Below, piece by piece: positions 1-8,802 of a DNA stretch of 38,669 nt. The position numbers and the translations under genes were made by a program. Position 1 is the stretch's first letter; every line of letters starts with the position of its first letter. This stretch comes from DASPWW01 sp963756745. Lineage in GTDB: Bacteria; Actinomycetota; Thermoleophilia; Solirubrobacterales; 70-9. The stretch covers positions 1 to 38,669 of the forward strand of contig CAVWOU010000002.1 of NCBI GenBank assembly GCA_963756745.1, given 5' to 3'. The notes under the pieces were generated by a model. That model had not been told where the DNA came from. It did not search any database and saw only the letters and a list, made by a program, of their open reading frames with translations.

Positions 1-8
1 CGCCATAG

Positions 9-1411
9 CTACAGGCCGTACTCCTCCATCAGATCAAGCCACACCTCGCTTCGCGTCGGGAACGAGGGCACGGCGTGCCACAGCCGCTCCAGCGGCACTT
101 CTCCGACGACGGCGATCGTCGCCGCGTGCACGAACTCGGCTGTCTCCGGGCCGACGAACGTCGCGCCGACGAGCACCCGGCGTTCCTCGTCCACCACGAG
201 CCTGCTGGTGCCGGGGGCGTTGCGGCCGGTGAAGCTCGCGCCGGCGTTACCCGGCGGTCGGAACGTCGACTGCGCGGGCGCTGACCCCCCGTTCGCGCGC
301 GGTCGCGAACGTCAGCCCAACCGCAGCGACCTGCGGTTCGGTGAAGACGACGCGCGGGACCGCGCGACGATCCTCGGTGGCGGCAACGTCCTTGCCCAGG
401 ATGTGGTCGCCCGCGATCCGAGCCTGGTACTTGCCCATGTGGGTGAGCAACGCCCTCCCGTTGACATCGCCCACCGCGTATAGCCACTCGGAAACCGCGC
501 GATGTGCTTGCACATCGCGCGTTATGACTCTCAGCTGATCGTCCACCTCGAGGTAGCCGCCTTCACCCGCCTCGACGCCCGGCCGCATCGAGCCCGATCT
601 CGGCCGTGTTGGGCTTGCGACCCAGCGCGACCAGCAGCCGCTCGCCGCTCGCCGAGTCGCCGTCCTCGAGCTCTACTCGCACGAGGCTGTCCTGGACCCT
701 GACCGCGCTCGCCTTCGCTCCGGTGCGCACCTCGACGCCGATCTCCCGCAGGCCGTCGGAGACCTGCTCGCTCGCGAACGGCTCCTCCGGCGACAGGATG
801 CGATCCTCGGCCTCGATCAGCGTCACGTCCGAACCAAGCGTCCGCCATGCCTGCGCGAGTTCGACCCCGACGAACCCGCCGCCAAGCACTACAAGGCTCT
901 CGGGCGCGCTCTTCGCGGTCGTCGCCTCGCGGTTTCCCCACGGGTCGGCTCCGGCGAGCCCGTCGATCGGAGGCATCGCCGGCGAGGACCCCGTAGCGAG
1001 GACAACGGCGCGCCTCGCAGTGAGCGTGTCCTCGCCCACCCGCACCCGCCGCTCGCCATCGAGCCGACCGGCGCCTCGAAACACCGCGATCTCCCTCTTC
1101 TCGAGCCAGCCGACGTGCGAGGAGTCGTCGAGATCGTGGATTACCTCGTCACGGCGCGCGAGCGCGGACGCGACGTCGAGATCGCCGCTCGCCGCCTCGG
1201 TCGCGCCCGGGACACGCTTCACCTCCGCGAGCAGCTCGGCGGGTCGCAGCAACGACTTCGACGGCATGCAGGCGTAGTAGGAGCACTCGCCGCCGAGCAG
1301 GTGGCCCTCGACCACGGCAACTTCGAGCCCCCCGTTCGCGACCCGCCCCGCACAGACCTCGCCCGCCGGTCCAGCGCCTAGCACGACGACGTCGAACGCA
1401 CGCTCCGCCAT
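9..1411 (-). CDS. Dihydrolipoamide dehydrogenase/mercuric reductase-like flavoprotein, two frameshifts
   Basis: FAD- and NAD(P)-dependent disulfide oxidoreductase of the class I family (lipoamide dehydrogenase, mercuric reductase). The start is the ATG at 1411, giving MAERAFDVVVLGAGPAG with the FAD-binding GxGxxG. The redox disulfide follows in GGECSYYACMPSK (CxxxxC). A second Rossmann motif, VVLGGGFVGVELA, binds NAD(P)H, and YAVGDVNGR is the second FAD motif. The C-terminal dimerisation domain with HAVPSFPTRSE ends just inside the window edge. The frame breaks near 575-590 and again near 200-250; the three pieces join into a family-typical protein of about 465 residues. The specific substrate cannot be told. 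The next upstream gene on this strand is the M50 protease, 23 bp away. The breaks are more likely sequence errors than decay, because all motifs are intact. Confidence 0.85.
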
Positions 1412-1434
1412 CGGGCGAACCCTAAACGGAGGCC

Positions 1435-2205
1435 CTAGACGTCGCCGAGATCGCGCTCGAAGAAGGTCTCGGTCACCCCGACGGCAAGCAGCGCCGCGAG
1501 GCCGAGGTACACGGCCGCGACCAGCACGCGGGTCCGGGTGGGGACGGTGTGGTAGGCGCGTGCCTCGGGCGTGTTGCGCTGCTTCCAGCGCCGCCAGCTC
1601 TCGATGCCGCCGAACAGCAGCACCAGAATCAGGATCGGGTTGGGGAAGAAGACCGTGAGGGCGATCAGTCCCGCGAACCCCGCGAACCACACCCAGGGGC
1701 TGAGCGCGGCCATCGCCCGCCCGCCGTCGAGCGGCAGCACCGGCAGCAGGTTGAAGAGGTTGATCAGGAACCCGATGTATGCGAGCGCGCGCCACAAGTC
1801 CTCACCGGTCGCGAGCCAGATCCCCAGCGGGACCAGCGTCGCGATCGTGCCGAGCATCGGCCCGGCGAGCCCCACCCGCGCCTCCGCGGCGGCGTCGTCG
1901 CCCATCGACTTCGCGGAGATGACCGCGCCGAGGAACGGGATGAACATCGGCGCCGACGCCTGGATCCCCTCGCGGCGGAGCTGGATCACGTGGCCCAGCT
2001 CGTGGAGCAGGAGCAGCAGCACGAAGCCGACCGAGAACGCCCACCCGAAGAGCAGCTGGTAGGCGACGATCGAGACCAGCATCGATCCCGAGGTCGTGAG
2101 GAACTTCGCCTTCGGGAGCAGGAACAGCAGCGCCTTGAGCTTGGTCCCGAACTTGACCAGCAGCAGCCCGATCGCGGCGAGCGGCCCGAGCGCGCGCTTG
2201 AGCAC
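1435..2205 (-). CDS. M50-family site-2-protease-like zinc metallopeptidase
   Basis: Integral membrane zinc protease of 256 residues. The zinc motif HELGH lies at about residues 68-72 inside a hydrophobic helix (LLLLLHELGHVIQ). The second metal motif, NLLPVLPLDGGRA, lies at about residues 150-162. At least five hydrophobic segments are visible. There is no PDZ domain, so it belongs to the short M50 group rather than RseP-like proteases. Such enzymes cut transmembrane segments of regulators or leader peptides; the substrate here is unknown. The start is a GTG at 2205, with no strong ribosome-binding site. It lies upstream of, and in the same orientation as, the flavoprotein gene 23 bp away, so the two may share a transcript. 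Confidence 0.88.
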   Translation of the reverse strand: MLKRALGPLAAIGLLLVKFGTKLKALLFLLPKAKFLTTSGSMLVSIVAYQLLFGWAFSVGFVLLLLLHELGHVIQLRREGIQASAPMFIPFLGAVISAKSMGDDAAAEARVGLAGPMLGTIATLVPLGIWLATGEDLWRALAYIGFLINLFNLLPVLPLDGGRAMAALSPWVWFAGFAGLIALTVFFPNPILILVLLFGGIESWRRWKQRNTPEARAYHTVPTRTRVLVAAVYLGLAALLAVGVTETFFERDLGDV

Positions 2206-2440
2206 GCTGCGGCGACCCGATCCGGGATGGATCGGCTCGTGCTCGGGCTGGCGCTCCCCGACTCTCCGGACTTGGTGCGAGCGCTCCCGGGGGAAGCCTG
2301 TGTCGTGCCTGGGATTCCATCTTCCTTACGCGTAGATCCTCGTGTGCTGTTCCAAAGCTTCACTAAGGATAGTTCGCGGTGGGCCACACCGCGGGCGTAC
2401 AGGAAGTTCGTCGTCGAGAGCGACTACCGCGGCCCTCGAA

Positions 2441-2459
2441 GCCCGACCCGGAGTCGGGC
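2441..2459 (-). terminator. Hairpin after the M1 aminopeptidase gene
   Basis: Perfect 7-bp stem GCCCGAC / GTCGGGC around a 5-nt loop, 7 bp beyond the stop of the minus-strand aminopeptidase gene. There is no clear U-tract. Its position suggests a terminator or transcript-end stabiliser. The rest of 2206-2466 shows no gene I can support. Confidence 0.5.
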
Positions 2460-2466
2460 CAGGGCC

Positions 2467-3968
2467 TCACCAGCTCTCCGGCTTGCCCTCCTCGTAGAGC
2501 CAGACCTGGAAGAAGTCGTCCAGGTCCTGACCGCTCTCGCGCTCGGCGAGGCGCGATGAAGTCGGCCGTGGTCACGCTTTCGTCGCTCGTGACGCTTTGG
2601 GACCTGTTCTCCGCGTACCAGGCGCGCAGGATGTCGAAGAACGTGTCGTCCCCGACCTTCTCGCGCAGCGCCTGCAGCGTCATCGCGCCGCGATCGTAGA
2701 CCGGCGTGTGGAAGAGCTGGCTCGGGCGTTGGAGGGCGGCCGGCGCGGGGAACCAGAGTTCCTCGAAGAATGGGTCGCTCTCCGGGGTCGCGTACAGCTC
2801 GTCGAACGTCTCGGCGGCAGTCGGCCCGCCGTGGTCCTCGTCGTAGATCCACTCGGAGAAGGTCGCAAAGCCCTCGTTCAGCCAGATGTCGGGCCATACC
2901 TTGAGCGACACGGCGTTGCCGAACCACTGGTGGGCGATCTCGTGGACGACGGTCGCGCTCGCCTCGGTGGTGATGCTTGGGTCGGGGGAGGAGGAATGCG
3001 CTGGTAGTTGGCCCGCGTCTGCGACTCGAGCGAGTAGACCACGATGGGGGCCCAGTCGATGATCCCGCCACCGCTGCTGTACGGGTACTGGCCGTAGAGA
3101 TCCGAGAAGAACTCGATGATCTCCGGCTGCGGCTCCAGCCGCTCGTAGGCGACCGGGTCCGGATCGGGTCGCGGTCGGCCATGTCGGAGCCACGGCGTCG
3201 TCATCTGGAGTCCGAGCCGCGTCGTGTAGGAACATCGGCAGGCTCGCTTGGCGCAGCGGTCAGGGAGTGACGGTCTAGGAACACGCCGTTCGTCGCCGTG
3301 GCGAGATAGGACGCCATCGGGCTGTCCTCGCTCCAGTGCCAGGTCTCCTTGCCGCCCGGCCGTGGTGTGCGAGACGAGCTGGCCGTTGGCCATCACCGTG
3401 TGCCCCTGCGGGCACGGTGACGGTGAAGTCGTAGGTCGCCTTGTCCTGCGGGTTGTCGTTGACCGGGAACCAGCCGGGGGCACCCTGCGGCTCGTTGACG
3501 ACGAAGGCGCCGTCGTCGGTCGGGATCCAGCCCTCGATCGACTTGTCCGGGTCCTTGATCGGCTTCGGGTTGCCGGAATAGTCGACCCGCACGGTGAAGT
3601 CGGAGCCCGAGTCCAGAGGGTCCGCCGGAGCTGATCTTGAGCTCCTGCTCGCCGCCGCGGGCGAAGTGGGCGGTCTCGCCGTTCACCGTCACGCTCGAGA
3701 TCGTGTAGAAGTGGCGGAAGTCGAGGTTGAAGCGGCTCAGGTTCTGCGTCGCGGTGGCGTCGATGACGGCCGTGCCCTCGAGGAAGTTGGCGGGCTGGTC
3801 GTAGTCGAGGGTGAGCGAGTAGTGGGTGGTGTCGTACCCCCCGTTCCCGGCCTCCGGGAAGAAGGGATCCCCGAGACCATCGGAGCCGGCCACGTACTCC
3901 TGGCCGAGAGCAGACGGAGCGCCAATGAGAAGAATCGCGACCGCAAACGCCAGCGTCCTCCGAACCAC
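2467..3968 (-). CDS. Secreted M1-family (gluzincin) aminopeptidase, multiple frameshifts
   Basis: Zinc aminopeptidase of the M1 family, about 500 residues, likely exported. The proposed GTG start at 3968 gives VVRRTLAFAVAILLIGAPSALGQ, a signal peptide with an A-L-G-like cleavage region. An N-terminal beta domain follows (DTTHYSLTLDYD). The catalytic motif HEIAHQWF (2921-2947) is followed 18 residues later by the third zinc ligand in NEGFATFSEW. The C-terminus reads DDFFQVWLYEEGKPESW before the stop at 2467. Reading requires about six frame changes, near 3610, 3412, 3350, 3240, 2980 and 2552. Every piece still matches the family in order, which favours sequencing or assembly indels over an old pseudogene. 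Short actinobacterial M1 proteins of this layout are common; their substrates are mostly unknown. Confidence 0.8.
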
Positions 3969-4060
3969 GACCGACCCTCTACCCCGTGTGGCGGAGTTCC
4001 AAACCGGGCGCGGTGGGCAGCCTGCCGGGGCCGGTCGCGTAGACGCGGGCAGCGCCGAGC

Positions 4061-4066
4061 TAGAAT
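4061..4066 (+). promoter_or_regulatory. Possible -10 element for the tmRNA gene
   Basis: TAGAAT lies 17 bp before the mature tmRNA 5' end, which fits a short leader removed by RNase P. I see no convincing -35 at normal spacing, so this is weak. The 115 bp between the aminopeptidase start and the tmRNA hold nothing else I can support. Confidence 0.3.
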
Positions 4067-4083
4067 CGAATCTCACATAGCAC

Positions 4084-4443
4084 GGGGACGAATTGGAATC
4101 GATTCGGTCGATCGTGCGAACGGTTGCAGGTCGAGGTTCCCGGAGGCCTCGTTAAACACCGGGACAAAGAAACAAGTGCGGACCACGAGTTCGCCCTCGC
4201 GACTTAGTTAGTAGCTAGGTAGTGAGCGTCGGCCCTCCCTCGGCCCGTGGGGAGGGGTTCCGGCGTCAACAACGGGCTCGCCCGGCGCGGTGCGCCTCCG
4301 CCGCCCGGGGACACTCAGGAGGCTGGCCCCGCGGACCAACCCGCCGGCGACGGCCCCGCGGAGCGAGATTCAAACGCCGGCTATGCCTGTAGACGCCGAT
4401 CGTTTCGCGACTGAACACAGGGGTTCGACTCCCCTCGTCTCCA
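4084..4443 (+). ncRNA. ssrA: tmRNA (transfer-messenger RNA)
   Basis: The 3' end carries a T-arm (AGGGG TTCGACT CCCCT) and the acceptor strand CGTCTCC, followed by discriminator A at 4443. This pairs with GGGGACG at 4084-4090, seven pairs with one G-U, as in a tRNA-like domain. CCA is not encoded (TTT follows). The resume region AAACAAGT-GCG resembles the family pattern before the first tag codon. Reading from GCG at 4178 gives the tag ADHEFALAT, then TAG at 4205-4207. The remaining ~230 nt would form the pseudoknots. The length of 360 nt is normal. tmRNA with SmpB rescues stalled ribosomes and marks the product for proteolysis. The tag ends in ALAT instead of the usual ALAA (see findings). 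Confidence 0.9.
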
Positions 4444-4444
4444 T

Positions 4445-5617
4445 TTGCGCAAGGTCGACGTAGCGGAGCGTCGAGCGCGGTTGGCTCGCCGTCACCGCCT
4501 GGCGCCCGGCCATCGCGCCTCCGACGTCGTGGAGGCGGCGAGGAGCATGGTCGCCCTGCACGGGACCGACCCCGCGTCGGTCTACCTGTCCGCCTGGGCG
4601 CGCGTCGACGACATGACGGTGGCCGACATGGAGCGTGCCCTTTACGTCGATCGGTCGCTCGTCAAGCACCTGGCCATGCGCCGGACCCTGTTCGTCTTCC
4701 CGCGGGAAAGCCTCGAGTTCGCCCAGGCGGGGGCCAGCAACCGGGTCGCCGACCTGGAGCGGCGCAGGCTGATCCGCGACGTCGAGAAGGCCGGGATGCA
4801 CCGGCAGGGCGAGCGCTGGCTGTCGAAGGCCTCGGAGCAGGTGCTCACGGAGCTGTCCGACGGCCGCGAGGCCACCTCGTCGGAGCTCCGCGCGGAGATC
4901 CCGTCGCTCGAGGGCGCGATCGAGTACGGGGAGGGCAAGTCGTGGGGCGGGCGGATGCCGGTCGGCCCGCGGGTGCTGACCACGCTGTCGGCGGCCGGGC
5001 GCGTCGTGCGTGCGTCGAACGACGGCGCGTGGACGACCTCGCGGCCGAGATGGGCCTCGACGAAGTCGTGGCTGGGGGACGAGATCGCGCCTCGCCCCGA
5101 AGCCGAGGGCGTGGCGAGGCTGGTCGAGGAGTGGCTGCGCGCGTTCGGTCCGGGCACGGAGGCCGATCTGAAGTGGTGGCTCGGGTCGACGGTCACGGCG
5201 GTGCGGAGGGCGCTCGCCGACCTCGACGCCGTCGAGGTCGACCTGGACGGCCAAACCGGATACCTGCTGCCCGACGACCTCGAGGCACCCGATCCGGTCG
5301 AGCCGTGGGTCGCGCTGCTGCCGTCGCTCGATCCGACCACGATGGGTTGGTTCGAGCGCGGCTGGTACCTCGGCCCGCACAAGGAGCTGATCTTCGACAG
5401 CAACGGCAACGGCGGCGCCACGGTGTGGTGGGACGGGCGGATCGTGGGTGGCTGGCGTCAGAGCGACACCGGCGAGGTCGAGCTCCAGATGCTCGAGGAC
5501 GTCGGCGCCGAGGGACAGCGCGCCGCCGAGCACGAGGCGGCGCGCCTGTCGGAGTGGCTGGGCCCGCTGGTGCTGCCGAGGTTCCCCTCCCCGATGTCGA
5601 AGGCGTCAGCGCGGTGA
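4445..5617 (+). CDS. Winged-helix DNA-binding protein (HTH_42/AlkZ-YcaQ superfamily)
   Basis: About 390 residues resembling the HTH_42 (PF06224) superfamily, which includes the interstrand-crosslink DNA glycosylases AlkZ and AlkX (YcaQ). Visible features are an N-terminal winged-helix segment (VVEAARSMVALHGTDPASVYLSAW), a middle domain, and the family-like C-terminal stretch ALLPSLDPTTMGWFERGWYL with HKELIFDSNGNGG after it. The glycosylases carry Q-x-Q or Q-x-D at the active site; here the matching stretch reads HGTD, so activity is uncertain. The longest frame starts at TTG 4445, only 2 bp after the tmRNA 3' end. TTG 4481 is an alternative that would leave more room for a ribosome-binding site. 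The 3' end overlaps the convergent DUF2855 gene by 12 bp. Confidence 0.8.
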   Translation: MRKVDVAERRARLARRHRLAPGHRASDVVEAARSMVALHGTDPASVYLSAWARVDDMTVADMERALYVDRSLVKHLAMRRTLFVFPRESLEFAQAGASNRVADLERRRLIRDVEKAGMHRQGERWLSKASEQVLTELSDGREATSSELRAEIPSLEGAIEYGEGKSWGGRMPVGPRVLTTLSAAGRVVRASNDGAWTTSRPRWASTKSWLGDEIAPRPEAEGVARLVEEWLRAFGPGTEADLKWWLGSTVTAVRRALADLDAVEVDLDGQTGYLLPDDLEAPDPVEPWVALLPSLDPTTMGWFERGWYLGPHKELIFDSNGNGGATVWWDGRIVGGWRQSDTGEVELQMLEDVGAEGQRAAEHEAARLSEWLGPLVLPRFPSPMSKASAR

Positions 5618-6667
5618 GAGCACGTGCGCGCGCGACGGGTCGATGTCGCCGTCGAGAAGCTCCAGGTAGGTCCGCTTGACGGCCTCGAGGCCGCTCTCGT
5701 GGACGACCTCGAGCCATCCGCCCGTCCACTCGACGAACGGTCGCCACGCCTCCGCAGTCCGCGCCTCGAGCCCGTCGCGCCCCCAGTCCTTACTCCGCTT
5801 CGCGAACCGGTCGGGCGCGAAGAAGAAGGTCGGCGGCGGCCCCGGCAGCCCCTCCGTCCCGCCCATCCGGTCGTGGTGGGTCGCGCCGACGACGGCGCTG
5901 TGCGCGAGTGACTCACCGAAGTGGTCGTGGACCGCTTGGCGCACCGCAGCGTCTCCCGACATGTCGGCGTACACCGCTCGCTCCGCCGGCAGCGCCGACA
6001 CCTCGCCGTAGGGGACGACGCGGTCGTAGCCGCCGGTCCCCTCGACGAACCCGACCCGGCCCGGCGACGTGAGCCCGACCACCTCGACCTCGCGACGGCC
6101 GAGCAGGAACGCGAGCGCGAGGGCCGTCTTGCTCGACGCGCTCGACAGGATCGCCACATCGGCGCCGAAGAACCCTTCGTCGGCGAAGAAGTCGTCGATC
6201 AGGAATGAGGTGACGAACAGCGGCACGAGCAGCATCTGCTCGTCCTCGTGCTCGGCGTCGTACATCGGATCGGCGTCGACGAATGCGTAGCTGTTGTACG
6301 CGGCCGGCAGGCTGGCGCGGTGCGGCGACGCGTCGACGAACCCGCGCTCGTTGACGCGTTCGGGCCTAACGACGACGTGCGTGGCGGGCGGCCAGTATCC
6401 GAATGCGCGCGCGCCCTGCTCGAGTCCCGCGCCATCGGCGGCGACGTCGGCGAATCCCCACACCGGGACGCGACCCCAGCCGTCCTGCGCGGGGAAGAAG
6501 TCCCAGTAGGACATCGCCTCGCCCATCACGGCGTAGGTGATGTTGTTCGTCGTCAGGCCGAACGCGCTGACGGTGAGCAGCGCCTCGCCCGGCTCGAGCT
6601 CGGGGGGCTCAGAATCGACCACCCGGCACTCGTGAAGGTCGTCGCGCCTGACCTCGAACTGCCTCAT
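5606..6667 (-). CDS. DUF2855 family protein
   Basis: Intact 353-residue protein matching the DUF2855 family, a quinone-oxidoreductase-like branch related to medium-chain dehydrogenases. The N-terminus (MRQFEVRRDDLHECRVVD) leads into a GroES-like region with GLTTNNITYAVMG and VPVWGFADV. A nucleotide-binding-like middle follows (VAILSSASSKTALALAF), where a Rossmann fold is expected. The family has no established reaction that I know of. The start at ATG 6667 follows a GGGAGATG context. It is convergent with the HTH_42 gene and transcribed away from the region of TTTGCG repeats. Confidence 0.85.
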   Translation of the reverse strand: MRQFEVRRDDLHECRVVDSEPPELEPGEALLTVSAFGLTTNNITYAVMGEAMSYWDFFPAQDGWGRVPVWGFADVAADGAGLEQGARAFGYWPPATHVVVRPERVNERGFVDASPHRASLPAAYNSYAFVDADPMYDAEHEDEQMLLVPLFVTSFLIDDFFADEGFFGADVAILSSASSKTALALAFLLGRREVEVVGLTSPGRVGFVEGTGGYDRVVPYGEVSALPAERAVYADMSGDAAVRQAVHDHFGESLAHSAVVGATHHDRMGGTEGLPGPPPTFFFAPDRFAKRSKDWGRDGLEARTAEAWRPFVEWTGGWLEVVHESGLEAVKRTYLELLDGDIDPSRAHVLSPR

Positions 6668-6741
6668 CTCCCGGAGACTAGTGGTAGATCCGGGGAGCGT
6701 TCACCGGATCCTCGGCCACTTGGAGCATCGGAGAACCCCCA

Positions 6742-6792
6742 TTTGCGGGGCGAGAACACCCGGTTTTGCGCCAAAAAAACTCGCAATTTGCG
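6742..6792. repeat. Three TTTGCG direct repeats at about 22-bp spacing
   Basis: TTTGCG occurs at 6742-6747, 6765-6770 and 6787-6792, that is at 23- and 22-bp steps (about two helical turns). The third lies in a TCGCAA-T-TTGCGA dyad (6781-6793). They sit in the AT-richer intergenic region between the divergent DUF2855 gene and the repeat-protein gene, so they could be an operator for either. No known regulator is assigned. Confidence 0.35.
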
Positions 6793-6875
6793 AAGAAATG
6801 GCGGCTTTGAGGTTCATGACCGGGGGCGAGCGGGTAGCGACGCATCGCACAAGCCACACACAGGTGGGGTGATAA

Positions 6876-8730
6876 TTGCCGTCGGACGCACTTAGCAGTC
6901 TGCTGGGCCCGCGCTCCAGGTGCCTCCGGCTCGCTGCCATTCTCGTCGCGTTCGGGGCCGTGTTCGCCGTTTTTTCCCCGAGCGCCTCCGCCCAGCTTCC
7001 CACCGCCTCAAGCACGACCGACACGACGTCGATCACCCCCTCGGGAGCCACCGACACCGCGACCGATACGACCTCGGGGGCAACCGGTACCGCAACCGAC
7101 ACCGCCTCGGGGGCCACCGACACCGCGACCACCCCTCAGGAGCCACCGACACCGCGACCGACACCACCTCGGGGGCAACCGATACCACCTCGGGGGCCAC
7201 CGACACCGCGACCACCCCATCGGGAGCCACCGACACCGCGACCGACACCGCCTCCGGGGCGACCGATACGACCTCGGGGGCAACCGGTACCGCAACCGAC
7301 ACCGCCTCGGGGGCCACCGACACCGCGACCGACACCGGGACCACCGACACCGCGACCGACACGACCTCGGGGGCAACCGGTACCGCAACCGACACCGCCT
7401 CGGGGGCCACCGACACCGCGACCGACACGACCTCGGGGGCAACCGGTACCGCGACCGACACGGTCGACGCGGCGACCGACACCGGCGACCGGCGACGGTC
7501 AATTCGGCGACCGGACCCGACGGCCGGGATCGTCGAGACCGTCACCGATCCGGTGGCCGGGACCGTCGACACGGTGACCGAGCCGGTGGCCGGGATCGTC
7601 GACATCGGTGACCGGAGCCGATCGCCGGGATCGTCGACACCGTGACCGATCCGGTGGCCGGGATCGTGGACACCGTCACCGAGCCGGTTGACCCGGTGAT
7701 CGCGCCGATCGCCGGGATCGTCGACACCGGTCACCGATCCGGTCGCCGGGATCGTCGACACCGTGACCGATCCGGTGGCCGGGATCGTCGACACGATCAC
7801 CGAGCCGGTTGACCCGGTGATCGCGCCGATCGCCGGGATCGTCGACACCGTCACCGATCCGAGTCGCCGGGATCGTCGACACCGTGACCGATCCGGTGCG
7901 CCGGGATCGTCGACACCGTCGACCGATCCGGTGGCCGGGATCGTGGACACCATCACCGAGCCGGTTGACCCGGTGATCGCGCCGATCGCCGGGATCGTCG
8001 ACACCGTCACCGATCCGGTGGCCGGGATCGTCGACACCGTGACCGAGCCGGTTGACCCGTGATCGCGCCGATCGCCGGGATCGTCGACACCGTCACCGAT
8101 CCGGTCGCCGGGATCGTGGACACGGTGACGGGGCCCATCGACACCTCGGCCAGCCCGGTGAGCGGGAGTGGCGGGAACGACGGGTCGGGTGGCGGGGCCG
8201 TCGACACGACACAGGGTCCGGCGGCGGGGGCTGTCGAGACGCCGACCGGGCCGGCGGGCGGGACGACCGCCACGGCCGACACGGTCGAGCCGGCGCCGGG
8301 GACGACCGAGCCGATGACCGCCGCGGTCGCCCCGACCGCGCCCGTGGCTGGCGGCGCTCCCCCGGGAGCAGCAGACCCGACGCGGGCACCGCCCGACTCG
8401 TTTGACGCCGCCGGGGCGGGCGCCCTCCAGTCGACGCTCCGGGATCTCTCCCTTCTTCTCGGCACCGGGTTTAGCGCCTCCACCCTGGATCGGCTCGTCA
8501 CCGCCCTGTCCCATGCGCCCGGGCCCCGGCCCGCGCCGGGGGCGCCCGGGACGCCAACGGCGCCTGCAGCCGGCGGGCTCTCCGGCGGTGGCCCAGGTCC
8601 CTTCGGCGGCTATTGGCTTGACTTGCTTGCCTTCTTGATCGCGTTCGCGGGCCTCGCCGCCCGCTTCCTCGTGGCCCCGGCCGCCTGGCGGTCGACGGCC
8701 ATCGTCGCCCTTCTCGAGCGACCCGGCTAG
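6876..8730 (+). CDS. Secreted, membrane-anchored repeat protein (two 11-residue repeat arrays), frameshifted
   Basis: Start TTG 6876, about 8 nt after GGTGGGGT. The N-terminus has a signal peptide (CLRLAAILVAFGAVFAVFSPSASAQ). Next comes a Thr/Asp/Ala/Gly array with the unit TDTATDTASGA (about 7050-7480). A second array with the unit GIVDTVTDPVA, some copies extended by DPVIAPIA, spans about 7521-8135. A Gly/Pro/Thr linker, a short folded region (LQSTLRDLSLLLGTGFSAS) and a C-terminal membrane helix (YWLDLLAFLIAFAGLAARFLV) with a short tail follow. The reading frame changes several times (about 7134, 7610-7640, 7725, 7860-7920, 8058), mostly inside repeats. The design is that of a cell-surface stalk or adhesin-like protein. 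I do not recognise a named family, and function is unknown. The recombinase gene follows 72 bp downstream. Confidence 0.65.
7050..7480 (+). repeat. Tandem 33-nt repeat array encoding TDTATDTASGA
   Basis: Units of about 33 nt based on ACCGACACCGCGACCGACAC plus a variable (A/G)C(G/C)CCTCGGGGGC part. Adjacent units form a 66-nt higher-order repeat, seen near 7068, 7268 and 7368. Because the period is a multiple of three and stop-free, another frame stays open as Pro/Arg-rich sequence (PTPRPTPPRG), so indels switch the product rather than ending it. Confidence 0.85.
7521..8135 (+). repeat. Tandem 33-nt repeat array encoding GIVDTVTDPVA
   Basis: Units begin GCCGGGATCGTCGACACC. Short units are 33 nt; every third or so is extended to about 54 nt by a segment encoding DPVIAPIA. 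Several units carry one- or two-base indels (for example around 7605-7620, 7730, 7861 and 7897) that shift the frame. The first array has the same 33-nt period but a different sequence. Confidence 0.85.
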
Positions 8731-8802
8731 GTCCCGGCCCAGCCGGCGCTCGCCGGGCACCGGCAGGTGCTCGGCGGCGGACCTACTCGAGAAGGGAAGA
8801 CA

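Noticed and set aside
563..1795. Extended N-terminus for the flavoprotein, beginning at 1795
   Set aside because: The extension overlaps the M50 gene and is Arg-rich shadow. The FAD motif begins right after the ATG at 1411.
7050..8135. CRISPR array
   Set aside because: Repeats are directly tandem with no unique spacers, encode protein in phase, and no cas genes are present.
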